From assembly GCF_028389875.1 (NCBI RefSeq), contig NC_084671.1:24707083-24771082 (forward strand): a DNA stretch of 64,000 nucleotides. Reading direction: 5' to 3'. The notes below the pieces were generated by a model. It ran no database searches. It had not been told where the DNA came from and was given only the letters and a program-made list of their open reading frames with translations. This DNA is from Rhea pennata. Lineage: Eukaryota > Chordata > Aves > Rheiformes > Rheidae. The translations under genes and the position numbers were made by a program. How positions within the stretch are numbered: the stretch's first letter is position 1; the number at the start of each line of letters is the position of its first letter. Of this stretch, positions 1-11,536 are shown piece after piece.

Positions 1-3000
1 GGGTACTTCAGGGAATTTGTGACCATCTCCAGCAATATTTTCAAAGCTCTTTCTCTGCTTATGTTGACAATTCTCCCTCTCTCAAGTTCCCGGTCTTCAC
101 ACTTAGGTTATCAGTCACACAAAAAATGGGACCAGATTATTAACCAGAATAAGCAGGAAGGTCAGAGAGGGACTTTGGGCTGCCTAAAATGGCACCCTGA
201 ATTTGGCAGGTTCCAGGTCAGATGACACTCTGGCATCATTTTTATGAGGTGATCACTTCCCAACACACCTTGGTCTAAAGGGAGATTTTTGTAAATTTTA
301 CTTTCTTCACAAAAAAAAGCAAAACAAAACAAAAAAAACATGCCAAATGCCAGCAATTTGGCAGGCCTTGGCTCCAACCATGTGTCCAAAGGGTCTGAGC
401 TAGTCGTGGCTAGCCAAGCACAGCACCTGGGCTAGCTTCCCGCTCCCTGATGGCCTTCCCATCCCACACATTAACCTGAGCTCTGGCTCGGTATCGGAGT
501 GACCCAGCTAGTTCTACAGACACCAAAATTCAGGTAGGGAAACAGAAGGAGAAGCAATGGATTCACACGCAAACTCAGGGAGCTCTACAGCTTTACACAG
601 CTTCAGAGTATTGGCCCTGTGAGCTTGAGCAGGTACCAAAGACAGTTACACATAGTCATGAGATAAATACAGTGAGGCATGAGAGGGTCACAGTGTTTGA
701 GGAATTAACGCTTTAATAAAAACTAATTTAAAAGTTTTCGGAGGGGGGGGGGAGACGGACAGACAATGCTAAAAGGGTTTTAGCAAAAGCTCCCCAAACA
801 GTTCAAGGGTTTTGCCTGCAGAAGATGTGGCTCAGACAAGCACTCAGCTTCAGCATTGCTTTCTAGTCGGGTCGTGTGCCATGGCGGCAGCTGTTACCGA
901 CTGCAGGGATCCAGCAAGGTATGGTTCAGCTCTTTGGAGATCCTGTGGCATTAAACGTGACTCCCTGCTTCTTCCCAGGGCACTAAAGCTACCCTCAGGC
1001 TAACTGCCTGCAATGCCATGGCTGTATTAGCAAAAGCGCTTTCATGCTATATCCTCCCTGCACCACAAAGCAATAATCTCAACAGTCTTAACTGAGCGGC
1101 TCATTTCACAGTCTAGAAACCTCAACCTTCTGTTGTCTTTTTCTTATAAAATGAGCTTATTGAACAAGATACAAGTCAATTAGTTTTATTAATCAAAACT
1201 AATTGTAAGAAATGATTCTAAATCTTACCATTGGAAGAAACACCCATGGAACCTCAAAAAGAAGAAAAGAATTTAAAAGGCATTTGGCAGCTAATTGCTT
1301 TATATCAAATGTTTGATCTCCCAGCTGTGACTAGATACACAGTGTTAACTATACCAAGTAGCTAGATGTTGTTTTAGTCTTATGCAATATTACTTTAGAA
1401 AGGTCCACACTGCATACACTTGTGATTTGGGCATCTTGAAAAATCTCTAAAAGCTGAAACTATATTGTGAACATCCCAGTATTAACTGATTCAGCAGCTC
1501 TGGTCTCAACATTTCTTTACCTATTTCATAGTTAGTTTTTGGAAATATCCATACAAAAACACTCTGACCTTTGGTTATCTAACTGCTAGGCATGTACCTG
1601 AATAATATTTAATGATCACCAAAAAAAACCCTGCTTCCCGAATAAATTGAAATCTAAATTCTGTAGAATACTCCTCTCACACCAAAGATTTATATCATTA
1701 AAAATACCTGCGACAGACATCCAAGGATGATGAAAGAACCTCATCGTATAAAAGAAGGGGTAAAAATGATGTACTAAGCTAATGGCCAGCTGAATTCAAA
1801 AGCTGTAAATTGGTTTCAAATATCCAAGCCTGATTCTCTCCATACACAAAGGAAAAATCAGAGGCATTCCAAAGAGCTATTGCTGCCAAAGAGGAAACCT
1901 TTACGGTAAATCTTTATGGCCATGCTTAGGGCCTTTATGATGAGCCATAACCCCCCATGAACAAAGCCTTTTTTTTTTTTTAATAACCTCGGCATCTTCT
2001 CTTGTCACAGTTACAGCTAAGTTTCCTAAAAGCAATTTGAAACACACCTAAACTGTTCAATGATTATTTTTCAGTCTGCCTGGCCTCATATCTGCAGGTG
2101 CATCGCTAACAGCCCCACTTTCTTCCTCTTTCCCAATTTGGCCAACAAGCTTCTTGACCTTTTCTAAACTTCAGTGTCTCCTAACTTCTTGTTTTTCTTT
2201 TACTCAATTTTTCTTTCTAAAACTTCTCTACAATTCTGCAGGCTGCTTTTTTAGCCTCCCTTTTCCCCTGGCTGTACTCTCCAAATATACTGCTGTCTCC
2301 TCAGGTAACTAGAGTAACTGATGTCTTCTCCAGCTGCATGGAAGTTAAGCTTCGAACAGTCACTTTCAGGGCCTGGCCGGTTAACGTGCTTGCTGCCTGT
2401 CCTGGTTCTCCCCTTCCTCCGACCCCGGTTGCTGCCAGCAGCTCCCCAGGAGCTGGGCTGCTCGCCTTCCCTTCCCTCTGGCTCTAGCTTACGCACTGAC
2501 GCTGCTCTTTTTGCCTCCACCAGCAGCTCTGCAACGCTGCCCGGGGACAGCCAGGGGCCCAGGTCTCCCACGCTCCAGGGTGGCTGCGACAAGAGGCCCC
2601 ACTGGGCCAGCAGCGATTCGGGCTCAACCAGCCCCTTCAGCGGCTTCGCGTGAGCCGAACGCGGCCTCGCCGAAGTGCTCTGCAGAGGAAAAGCAGATGG
2701 ACAGTATCCTGCTGTTGCTGATCCTAACGGGTTTCTGTAGGGTACCTTATATGTTCATCTTAATGTACACACACAGTTTCATGCCACTTGCTAGTTAACA
2801 TTAAAAAGTTAAAAGAACAGATTATACCCTAAGCACCGGACACAGCTATGCAGTTTCATGGCATTTCTCTACCAGTTTCAGAGCTGGTCAACAACATCAA
2901 TTTATTTCAGACTGAGCAAGAGACGGAGGCGATCCTCCACAACAGGAGCATCTTCCTTCCTCGTTAGTTCAGTCACTTCCCACTGTGGATACAACTAATG

Positions 3001-3764
3001 AGGAAGACATTCTTATTCTGGAACGAGTATCTACAGACATTCAAGATTAATAAAAACTAGGTTAACTGTCCATAAAGCTACTTACAATGCACAGAACATT
3101 GCCTTAAGCATTTGAGGACAATTCACGGTACTACTGCAAACTGATACAAAGCACAGGAAACAGCATCTACATGTAACCTTAAATTTCCTGATATTTAGAA
3201 CTACCGCCAACAAGACGTTAGTTACCAGCTTCTGGCAGGTAAATTAATTTAAAAGATATCCCCATTTTATTTCTTCCTTTATGCATGATTATCAGTCTCA
3301 ACATGCCAGAAATATTACCTACTTCTACACTGTAAATACTATCTTTTGCCTATGCATAAGAGAAAAGTCCAGACACAGTACGCTGGCTGTCAAGTATTGC
3401 AAAGAATGTCTACACAATAATTCCAAATAAATAAGGAATTGTCCTAAGACTTGTGCAATAAATCTTCCCACAAGATGCTAGCAAAGACATTGCACTATAC
3501 CTAAAATGCCTGTTAAAGTAAATGCTTAATCAAGTGACTTCATTTGCCTTATTTTATAGCCTTATTTTATAGCTTTTCCTAATGTGTTTGGCATATTCTG
3601 CTGCTTAAGTAAGATTTTTTTTTTTTTACTATAGCCCACAAATTCCTTATTAGCCAGAAAGTGAATGTTGTTTTCCAATATTATCAGATTACTAAAGCAA
3701 AAATCTTACTACTTCCTTCCAGCAACACCTTCACTAATATAAACATGTCTGTGCAGTCACATAC
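1..3764. other. left flank; no confident gene
   Basis: No exon could be recognised with confidence. If the claudin gene on the minus strand is real, this stretch would be its intron, with later exons to the left. I searched by eye on the minus strand for a claudin second exon (the conserved YIQACR-type start) and did not find one. Visible items are a G-rich homopolymer near 742-752, a short ATG-plus-donor motif at 881-918, and a GC- and CpG-rich patch at about 2,380-2,680. The rest is ordinary AT-rich sequence. Confidence 0.5.
2380..2680. other. GC- and CpG-rich patch, unassigned
   Basis: This roughly 300-bp segment is clearly richer in G+C and CpG than the AT-rich DNA around it. Open frames of about 110 codons run on both strands (2321-2653 plus and 2592-2251 minus), but this follows from the base composition and neither translation resembles a family I know. 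It could be a small CpG-island promoter, an unrecognised first exon, or a decayed repeat. Confidence 0.4.
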
Positions 3765-3981
3765 CAGGCAGCGCAAACATAGAGTCAAATTCTCTGCAGT
3801 TGGATACTCCAGTGCTGTCTTCTGCACAGCTCTTCCAGAGGTTTTCAAACAACGTAGAGGTTGTGATCACGCTACCATGTATACTGGAGATTTTCCAGTA
3901 ATTATGTGGCAAAGTAGCTCCAATAAGTATCCATCCACCCAAACACAAAAGAAAACCAGCAATTTCCAAAGCAGCAGACAT
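3765..3981 (-). CDS. claudin first coding exon (CLDN10b/CLDN15-like)
   Basis: This exon encodes the first 72 residues of a claudin, a four-pass tight-junction membrane protein that forms paracellular barriers or ion channels. The ATG is at 3981 and the exon ends at a GT donor after 3765, leaving one base of a glycine codon. Residues 7-25 form the first membrane segment. They are followed by extracellular loop 1 with the claudin signature: W29, the NLW at 47-49, C52 and C62. The wording of the loop (GSVITT, FENLW, DSTGVSNC) lies between CLDN10b and CLDN15. Later exons were not found in the window. It may be an alternative first exon of one gene together with the exon at 8137-8356, or a separate tandem gene. 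Confidence 0.85.
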
Positions 3982-6900
3982 GCCTGTGAGTAGTAACCGC
4001 TAAATACCCCTATTACTAGATCGTAACCAGGTGAAAGAAAAATATGCCTTCTTTCAGAAGCCTCTTTGCTGTTTTATCTCTGGGCTTTCACTCCAAAATG
4101 AGGCTACCTTTGCTCTTTGCTCAGCCCCAGAGATAAGGCTTCCAGAGTATGACAATAAGAAGTGGGAACAGTTTATGACAGTGGCATTAGTGTTTTTTAA
4201 ACTACTGACAATATTAATGAGAAGTGACAAAAGCAGCCTGTTTTTAACTTCAGCCTATAAAGGCGAGACAGAATTCTTACAACATATTTTGTAGGAGTGA
4301 TGATATTAGCAAATATTTTCTGTCTCTCCTGCTCTCAAATCGATTACAGTTTACACAGAAAACGTACAGTGAAGCTACTTGTAATTTTCTTACTGATATC
4401 AAATCAAATCAAGCTTTGTGGTGTTGTTTTGTGGTGTTATTTTCTTCATGGCAAAACTCATCTAGAAACGTCTGAGCAGGATTTTTTTTCTGTTCATAGA
4501 AGATACAGCACATTTTTAGAATTATGGTCACTAGTAAACCAATAGTAACCTCTAGCTTAGCTAAAATGGATAGCAGTTGCACTGTGAGCTTATTTCAGGA
4601 CTGTTAAGTCTGTGGATAAGGGATTTTCATTAATATTTTACCATCTATTGATCTATAGTTGAATGAATGCACTCTCAAAACATAGTCCCACATATACTGG
4701 AATACAGCCATGATAAAGCACAGCTCATGGAAATAAAACATAAGGGATGGAACCACAGTGCGACAAGCCTATCTCCAAAGGACTAAAAAGAGGAAGGAAA
4801 ACAGCCACCCGAAGAGCAGCACCTATCGGCTGACTGCCCGTTTGTCAGGTTATTTATATTAGTATAAAAAAAAAAATCTATTCTAGACAAAGTAGAGGTG
4901 TGTAAAGTGAGTTTACTTGCTTCTCAGTCATAGATTCACTTCAATCACCCACTAATTTTAGTATCTTAAACTCCTTGTGTAAGTAAATAGGGTTAGCCAT
5001 CTCTCACAGTGGTAACCTGCTCTTATGTCCAGGAAACGCATCCAAAATCTCTTCAGAAAAAATAACTATGTTATGACGCAACACAGCAGCAGAGTCGTGG
5101 CATTACACAGCGTTTATGTAAGGACTCCCAAAAGGATCATTTATTGTGAGAGTCTCAACTTGCCTGTAACAGATATATCTGTTCTTCCAAATTCACTGGT
5201 CATTTTGAGCCTGTGCTATAGGGTTTTAGTTGCACAAGGACACTTCAATGCCACTGTGGCCGTTTCTGTCCCCTTGGCAAGCAGGAGGAGCTTCACCATT
5301 GAACAGGTTTGGCAGCACAGCCAGTGTGATCACGTGCATTTCTGCACTTGCAATCTTTTAAGGAAACTCGATGGTAATGTGGTAAGAATTTATCTTCTAA
5401 GGACACTTCCACAGAACCCTCTCCATCTGCTAGGAAAAGGTCACTGCAATTTCAAAATGATGGCACAGTAAAATGAATACACTGAAACATCAGCATCCTC
5501 TTAAAAGCTCTTCAGAGAGTTTCAGATTAATTTATCCATACACAGGTGTCACTCTGGCAACCCCAGAGACCAGTTCTGCCCATAGGACTTTCGAATTTGA
5601 GTTTAGCAGGGGCAAGTGTCCTCAGATTTTTCTACTGCTATCATGAGTAGTTTTCATGAAGAATTTTTCTCTTCCTAATGGCTGTTGAGAAGGTTATTTT
5701 GATGGGTACTCATAAAGCATGCATATAAGCAGAAAAGATTGAACTGCAGACCTGGAACGCATGAGTTTTTCTCTACAGCACCCTTTTAACCATTCCATTA
5801 AGGAAATTACTGCACTTTAAGAAAAACAGACATGTTGAAGAATATAGTACTGTTTTTTCACTAAATTTGGTAAACAGAGCTACAACCATAATAGCAAGCA
5901 CCACAGAGCAGTAGGATGGGCATCAGCAAAGTAAACCAGTTGGCGTTGATAGCCTCACATCGACACTGCCTAGGATCTGGGAGTTCTGCTTAGACTTGGG
6001 TTTACAGGCAGAAAGAAATGTATTTTTTAATCAGATCAACCAGTACAGCTGGAAAAAAATTACTCAAAGAATTAGCAACTTAATGTTTGATCAACACAAG
6101 CTGTATCTTTCTGATTTCTATCCTTTTTGTCGATTTGTTCAAGACCATAGGAATGCTAACTCCAGGCTGTGAGAAGCAGCCCTGCAACACACGGTGATTC
6201 CTCTCCAAGCAACCCTACCAAGTGTCCATTAGGTGGCATGAAGGATCCTTTGCTGTTTCCAGGACAGACAGCTCTTTGCGCAGCTGCAGACATCTAGCCA
6301 AGTCCTGCTAATCAAAGATCTTCTATTACAACTCGGGGTGTGGGGTCACAGGAAGGGAGCGAAGAAAAAGCCCTGGAGAGGCAACAGCTCCAGCTCACCA
6401 GGAAATTACCTTTTGCTGGTGGCACTTGGTGCTCTTTCTGACAGCACGTAAACATATTGGTGGCCTGACCTGACCAAAAATCATAGTGGACACAAAAGCA
6501 GCAGACTGAGCAGGCAGTCATTCAAACCCTGAAACAGAGCATGGAATCTTTCCACACTGGCTGCACTGAAACCGCACAGCACAGGGCAGCTGTCCCACAT
6601 TCAGAGTCTGCACGTCTCCGTGGCCAGGACAAGCATCTGTCTCTCCCTTTTAGGTGAGGCAGCACACATCTGCCGTGCCATCTGAAGAGCCATACCATCT
6701 CGCTACAGCATATGAGAACCGAAGGACCATTGGTCCCATCTCACCACTCCAATTTCCAGAAATCTGATCTAGGTTTCTAAATGAAATTTGGGCTTTCTGG
6801 TATCTGCACACAAGACATCCTGGAGAGGAGTGGGTCTCGTACTGGGTCTCTGCACAACTGACACTGAACAGTATGAAACTCTGATATTGCCTCCGACTTA

Positions 6901-8136
6901 CACGAGTGGAGTTACTGACATACCTCGAATGAGACAATTAGCTTCCTTCTGAGGCTACAAAATTGGGCTCATTTTGGGGTGCTGAATACTTCTTCTCAAG
7001 TTGGCACCATCATTACGAAAGCAGATGAGGCCACAAGACTAACGGGCCTGAGAAAGAACCATGTATATGCTGAATCTTGAGAGTTTTCAGGCAATCACAT
7101 TTTAGAAATTCGCCTTGCAGTTAGGAAGTTTCGACTTAAGTACATGTCTGTGTCGAGAAAAACAAGCCTTCATAGGCCAGGACATATTTGTAAGACCTGC
7201 ATCGCATCTAGGTTTAAGCACTGCTCAGCAAGAATAAATCAGCTGGAAAAACCCAAAAAAGAAGTCCAGAAAACCAGCAATGACAATCAGGGATGTATAA
7301 AACAAGTAGCATTTGAAGAAATGGTTCCATGGCAAAATAACTAACAAAGTGAGTGCACAATATAGAAAATGGAAAAAGAGTAAACGGAATGTTCTATTTA
7401 GGACAGAAAACTTACCAAAACACCATTTTTCAAAGAGTATACTGCAATGCCTTCTCTCCTCAATTTTTTGAGGAAAGCAATTAAACACATCAGTCCTTCC
7501 TGGTCCTTTACCACAAAAATGATGTTTCACAGAAAAAACATAAAAAATGCAGAATAATCCAAGCAAAATAACTTCTAGTCTCTAGAAAGACAATTCTTCT
7601 CGTATCTGCTATTTGCAGATAAGTTACCATGTTAGCTTAGAAAACACAGAAGCATTACTTTTTTGTTTTCTAATAGTCTACACATTTGAAATTAAGCTGG
7701 CTGCCTTCGAGAAATACTAGAACAAATACACAGACTTAGCACAAGTTATCAGACAAATTTTGGAATATCTGAAAAATTCCATCTCATGACAAAGCACCAA
7801 CACTTACTGACATCTGATCTGCCTGTAGTGAAGAACAAGACCAGATACAACAATAATTTTTCCTCCGAAAAGCAATCAAAAAACCACAGACTCATTGCAT
7901 ATCATTCGTACTTCTATTCCAACACAACACAGATGGCAAAAAAGCAACTGTAATTACTGAGCTGAATGGCATATGGATTTCACTAGGGCCATTTTAGCCT
8001 GTCTGCAGGTGAAAAAGGACAAATCCTGTCTATATTAGCGCCTCTGTGGCAACAGCAACCATGCTAATATGCTCTTCCAAAAGAGGGAATAAAATTACAT
8101 TCCTAGATTTTATATAAGTATTCTACACAAACTTAC
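3982..8136. other. interval between the two claudin exons
   Basis: Presumably intron, or intergenic if the claudins are separate genes. The longest open frame is 5025-5471 on the plus strand (148 codons); its product resembles nothing I recognise and it has no supporting splice or promoter context. A short minus-strand cysteine-rich, hydrophobic frame at 5861-5989 is reported as a finding. Nothing else stands out. Confidence 0.45.
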
Positions 8137-8356
8137 TGTCTGAACTCAACAAGTAGAAAAATTTCTTGCATTGCACTGTTCCCAAAGTGGCAACCACACA
8201 CTCCATCCAGAGACCTTCCGAAATCCAGTCCGAAGGAACTAACGTGGTTCTGATGCTGGAAACTGTCCATCTGTTGGACATGGTAGTAACAAGCACTATG
8301 GTGAATCCTGCTAAAGCCAGCAGCAACGCGCAAATTTGTGATGAAGATGATGCCAT
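8137..8356 (-). CDS. claudin first coding exon (CLDN10a-like)
   Basis: This exon encodes the first 73 residues of a claudin. The chosen ATG at 8356 begins MASSSSQICA, which aligns with CLDN10a-type N termini. An in-frame upstream ATG at 8440 would add 28 residues that do not look like a claudin. A hydrophobic segment at about 8-25 is followed by W30, GLW at 48-50, C53 and C63, the claudin W-GLW-C-C signature. The donor is GTAAGT directly after 8137, leaving one base of the next codon, the same phase as the exon at 3765-3981. It therefore could splice to the same second exon. The nearest plus-strand gene, PARL, starts about 3.1 kb away and diverges from it. Confidence 0.85.
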
Positions 8357-9249
8357 TCTTCCCACAGAAGTTAGCTTCCAAAGAAGCCTCCCAAGATTTC
8401 TGATGTTAAAAACCTGTTGAAACAGTTCATACACACGCAATGGATGAATTTATCTTTACACAAGTTGCAAGCCTGTCCTCTACGACATCTGAGTATTTTC
8501 TTAGGAATCAGAGTGTACGTTTACTGTTAAAAAAAAAAAAAAAATCACAAAGCCAAACCAGAAGACTCAACTGAGGAATTATACTCAAACTTGGAATGTT
8601 TCATAGGTCTTTACTTCTTTGCAAATACAAAATTATTTTCAAATTAAAACTATCAAATTCTAACACAAATTGTTCATCACCTGATTACAATGCCTACAGA
8701 TACAAATTAAAAACAAAATAAATTTTGATACTCACGCTATTTTTCCGTCCGTTTCATTTGCCCTCCTGCCAGACACTACAGTCAGCACTTTGTGAGTTTG
8801 CTCAGTTTTGCCCTCTTTAGGACCTTCCCCCCCCTTCTAAAAATCAAGGCCCTGGGGCCAAAGCACTCGCTGACTGTTGCACAAAAGCTCAGACATGACC
8901 TGTCACTACAGCAAAGTTTCAGTAAATGCATAACATTGCACACAAAAACTACAATAATATCACAGAAGGCAGTAGCCAAAGATGCTCAGTTAACCTGGAG
9001 TCATCAGCATAGAGTTTGCTTTGTTAGTGATGCTGAGCTCCCCAGCCACTACCAGGCTCCCAGGCAAGACAAAAAAATATTGCAATTTTCCTAATAGCTG
9101 TTTTACTGGAAATTTCTGCATTGCACTTGTCACCCAGACACTACGTTTGCAAGTCACGAGGTCTGCATTCATATATGATAGGCAAACAGTCCAAGGTAGG
9201 ATTTGTTCTAGTATGTAGCCCACACTGTGAAGAACTATTCAAGTTCTGC

Positions 9250-9252
<3 letters not shown>

Positions 9253-9289
<37 letters not shown>
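9253..9289 (+). repeat. A37 homopolymer
   Basis: An uninterrupted run of 37 adenines. The two apparent lysine-rich open frames crossing it (9121-9303 and 9227-9427) are artefacts of this run. It could be a replication-slippage tract or the tail of an old retroposed copy. I see no obvious target-site duplication. Confidence 0.9.
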
Positions 9290-9291
<2 letters not shown>

Positions 9292-9705
9292 ATTCAGGCC
9301 TGATACCTTAAAAATTAGTTCAGAACTACTTCAGCACCTTGGGAATTTGTACAATGAAGCAGGATTAATTTCAGTCCACTCCTTAAAAACATACATCTTC
9401 CACTGTAAAAACTTGATCTTCCATTGAGGAAGAAACACTTCTCTCATGCACTTTAAATTGTGTAACCTCCTCAAAACACTTATCACAGTCAATAGAGAAT
9501 ATCTGAAACACACACTAAATTCAAACTAAATAACAAATTCAAACAGGCTTCACACTACGTGTGATAATTCAAGTCTTTCTGTCTACTACATACTTATTGT
9601 GGTGCATGCAATCCCAGTTCACTCCTAACAATAAGACGACTGAGCTGTCTGTGGTACACCATCACCATGTGTAGGGCATATATCAAATCTGTAAATACAA
9701 AGTGC

Positions 9706-9883
9706 TCATTAAAACTTTAAAATTTAAAATATTGTAAATACATACATTTATATATACTTATGTGTTTATATTACATAGCATATGTAATATATATATATAT
9801 AGCATATATACTCTATAGTATATAAAATGTATTTTATGTATTATAAATATATATTATAATATATATTATAATATATATATATC
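9706..9883. repeat. AT-rich microsatellite region
   Basis: Imperfect TA/AT dinucleotide runs, with several (AT)5-7 blocks separated by short interruptions, ending abruptly at non-repetitive sequence after 9883. Confidence 0.85.
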
Positions 9884-11489
9884 GCTCCATTCCCACCACA
9901 GTCTCCTCTGCCTCCGGGAGCCCTGCCTTGCCCTGTTCCTGCCCGCAAACCTCCCAGGACAGTTCAGACAAGGTCCTTATCCCTTCTGTGCTTCCTGTCA
10001 CCTGCTGGTCCCCACCAGATGGTGGTGCTGATTTCCTACTCCTCCTGTAGTTTTAATGATAAGAACAATGCCAGTGAAATGTGTTGCTTTGAGAGGATAA
10101 GAGTGCAGCTAATAGCAACCATCTGTAAAAGAGAAGTTTCCAAAAACTTTTTCCTTCACCTGGTACCACATACACTGTCCTCTTCAGGGCTTGATTTTAT
10201 GTTTGCCCTGTCTGTAGAACAAAGCTCATGGCCAAACTGATAATAAATTGGCTTTGGGACTGTCCAAACAAGTTTGACTGTAAAACAATTATAATAATTA
10301 AAAAAAACAACAACAAAAGACCCCAACAATCCAGAGCCCCATCTCCCTGCAATTGTATGCACAGGCCATATACACCTAAGAGCTGTGATGTGCTAAGAAC
10401 AAGGGTACAAGAAGGAATGGATGTGTCCTAATGTTAAAAACACCACAGCCAAAACGTACATGGCCTGCATGCAAGATGGGAAGGGTTAATAAAGAAAAAC
10501 ATTTCAGTCGCTTAAATAATCAAATCACTCCTGATAAGGTCTCTGGAAAGCTTTCAAGTATCTGGAAGCTAAAATGAGTGATTAAAAAAAAATCTAAACC
10601 GTTAAATTAAACCTATTTCTTTTTCATTTTGTTATATGGAAAAACAGAAGTAGCATATTGAGGACAACACTGCTTTAATTTCTATAAATATTTCTGCGTT
10701 TTTATACACCCCCAAATCTGCTAAGCTGTGCTTAATTCAAACAAATCCCGAGGCTGACCCAGCACCACCGGTGCAATTAGAAAGAGATAAAGCACAGACT
10801 TAACCCGAGGCGCTGTACGTGAGGCCAGGCAGTAACCCCCTGCGCAAGCCGGGGGGCCGCCAGGCCCCTACCCCCCGCGCTTGAGAGGGCAGAACATGTC
10901 CACACTTGTTTCCCTTCGCACAGCGCGTTACAGCACAGCCGAGGCTGGAAGGGGCCCCTGAAGACCACTCCCACCCGCGCAGCAAGACTTTCGGAGAAGA
11001 ATAAAGGAAACGCCAAATCCGCCCCGGCGCCTCCCCCCTCCCCAAAACCCCCTAACACCGGGGACCAGGACGGGAGGAGCCGCCGCCGCACTCGTCATGG
11101 CGGCTCCCGCGCCCCACGCGGCGGAAGCGCCTCTCCCGCTATGGCGGGGAGCGGCCGGAAATGGCCCTCGGGAAACGACCGCCCGAGCGGAGCGGAGTTC
11201 GTTCCGCCCCCAACATGGCGGCTGGTCCCGGCCTCACCGGAAGGGACCTCCTCAACATGGCGCTGGGAGCCCCCCGGTGGGGGCGCCCGGAGGAGCCCGG
11301 CGGCCCGTGCCCACTGCCGGGGCTGCCGGGACCGGCTCGCCGCGCGCCGCCCGCCACAGGGGGCTGAGGCGCGGCGGGGCGCGGATCGGGGACTTCCCTT
11401 CCCTTCCCTCCCCTCCCCTCCCCTCGCCGCGCCCGCAAGATGGCGGCCGGCTGCCCCGGAAGCGCTCGGCGCGCGGGGAGGCCTCGAAC

Positions 11490-11536
11490 ATGGCGTGGCG
11501 ATGCTGGGCCCGCGCTTGGGGACCGCGGGCGCACAG
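11490..11536 (+). CDS. PARL: PARL exon 1 (coding part)
   Basis: Starts [11 protein letters not shown], close to the PARL N terminus MAWRGWA of mammals, in the context AACATGG. The donor is AG|GTAC, leaving two bases of an arginine codon. Fifteen full codons is shorter than mammalian exon 1, so the end is less certain than for later exons. Confidence 0.8.

Larger units (their letters stand above)
8357..10790. other. claudin upstream region and spacer before PARL
   Basis: AT-rich sequence with no recognisable exon. It contains a 37-base A run (9253-9289) and a long AT-dinucleotide-rich stretch (about 9,706-9,883). The promoter of the CLDN10a-like exon should lie just right of 8356, but I see no strong TATA or CpG-island signal there. 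Confidence 0.4.

Noticed and set aside
5025-5471. 148-codon plus-strand frame
   Set aside because: No recognisable domain, no promoter or splice context. Neither it nor its reverse complement reads as claudin.
6650-6937. 95-codon minus-strand frame in the claudin interval
   Set aside because: Examined as a possible claudin exon or retroviral piece. It lacks claudin motifs and no viral motif could be recognised.
9121-9427. Lysine-rich frames
   Set aside because: Created by the A37 homopolymer.
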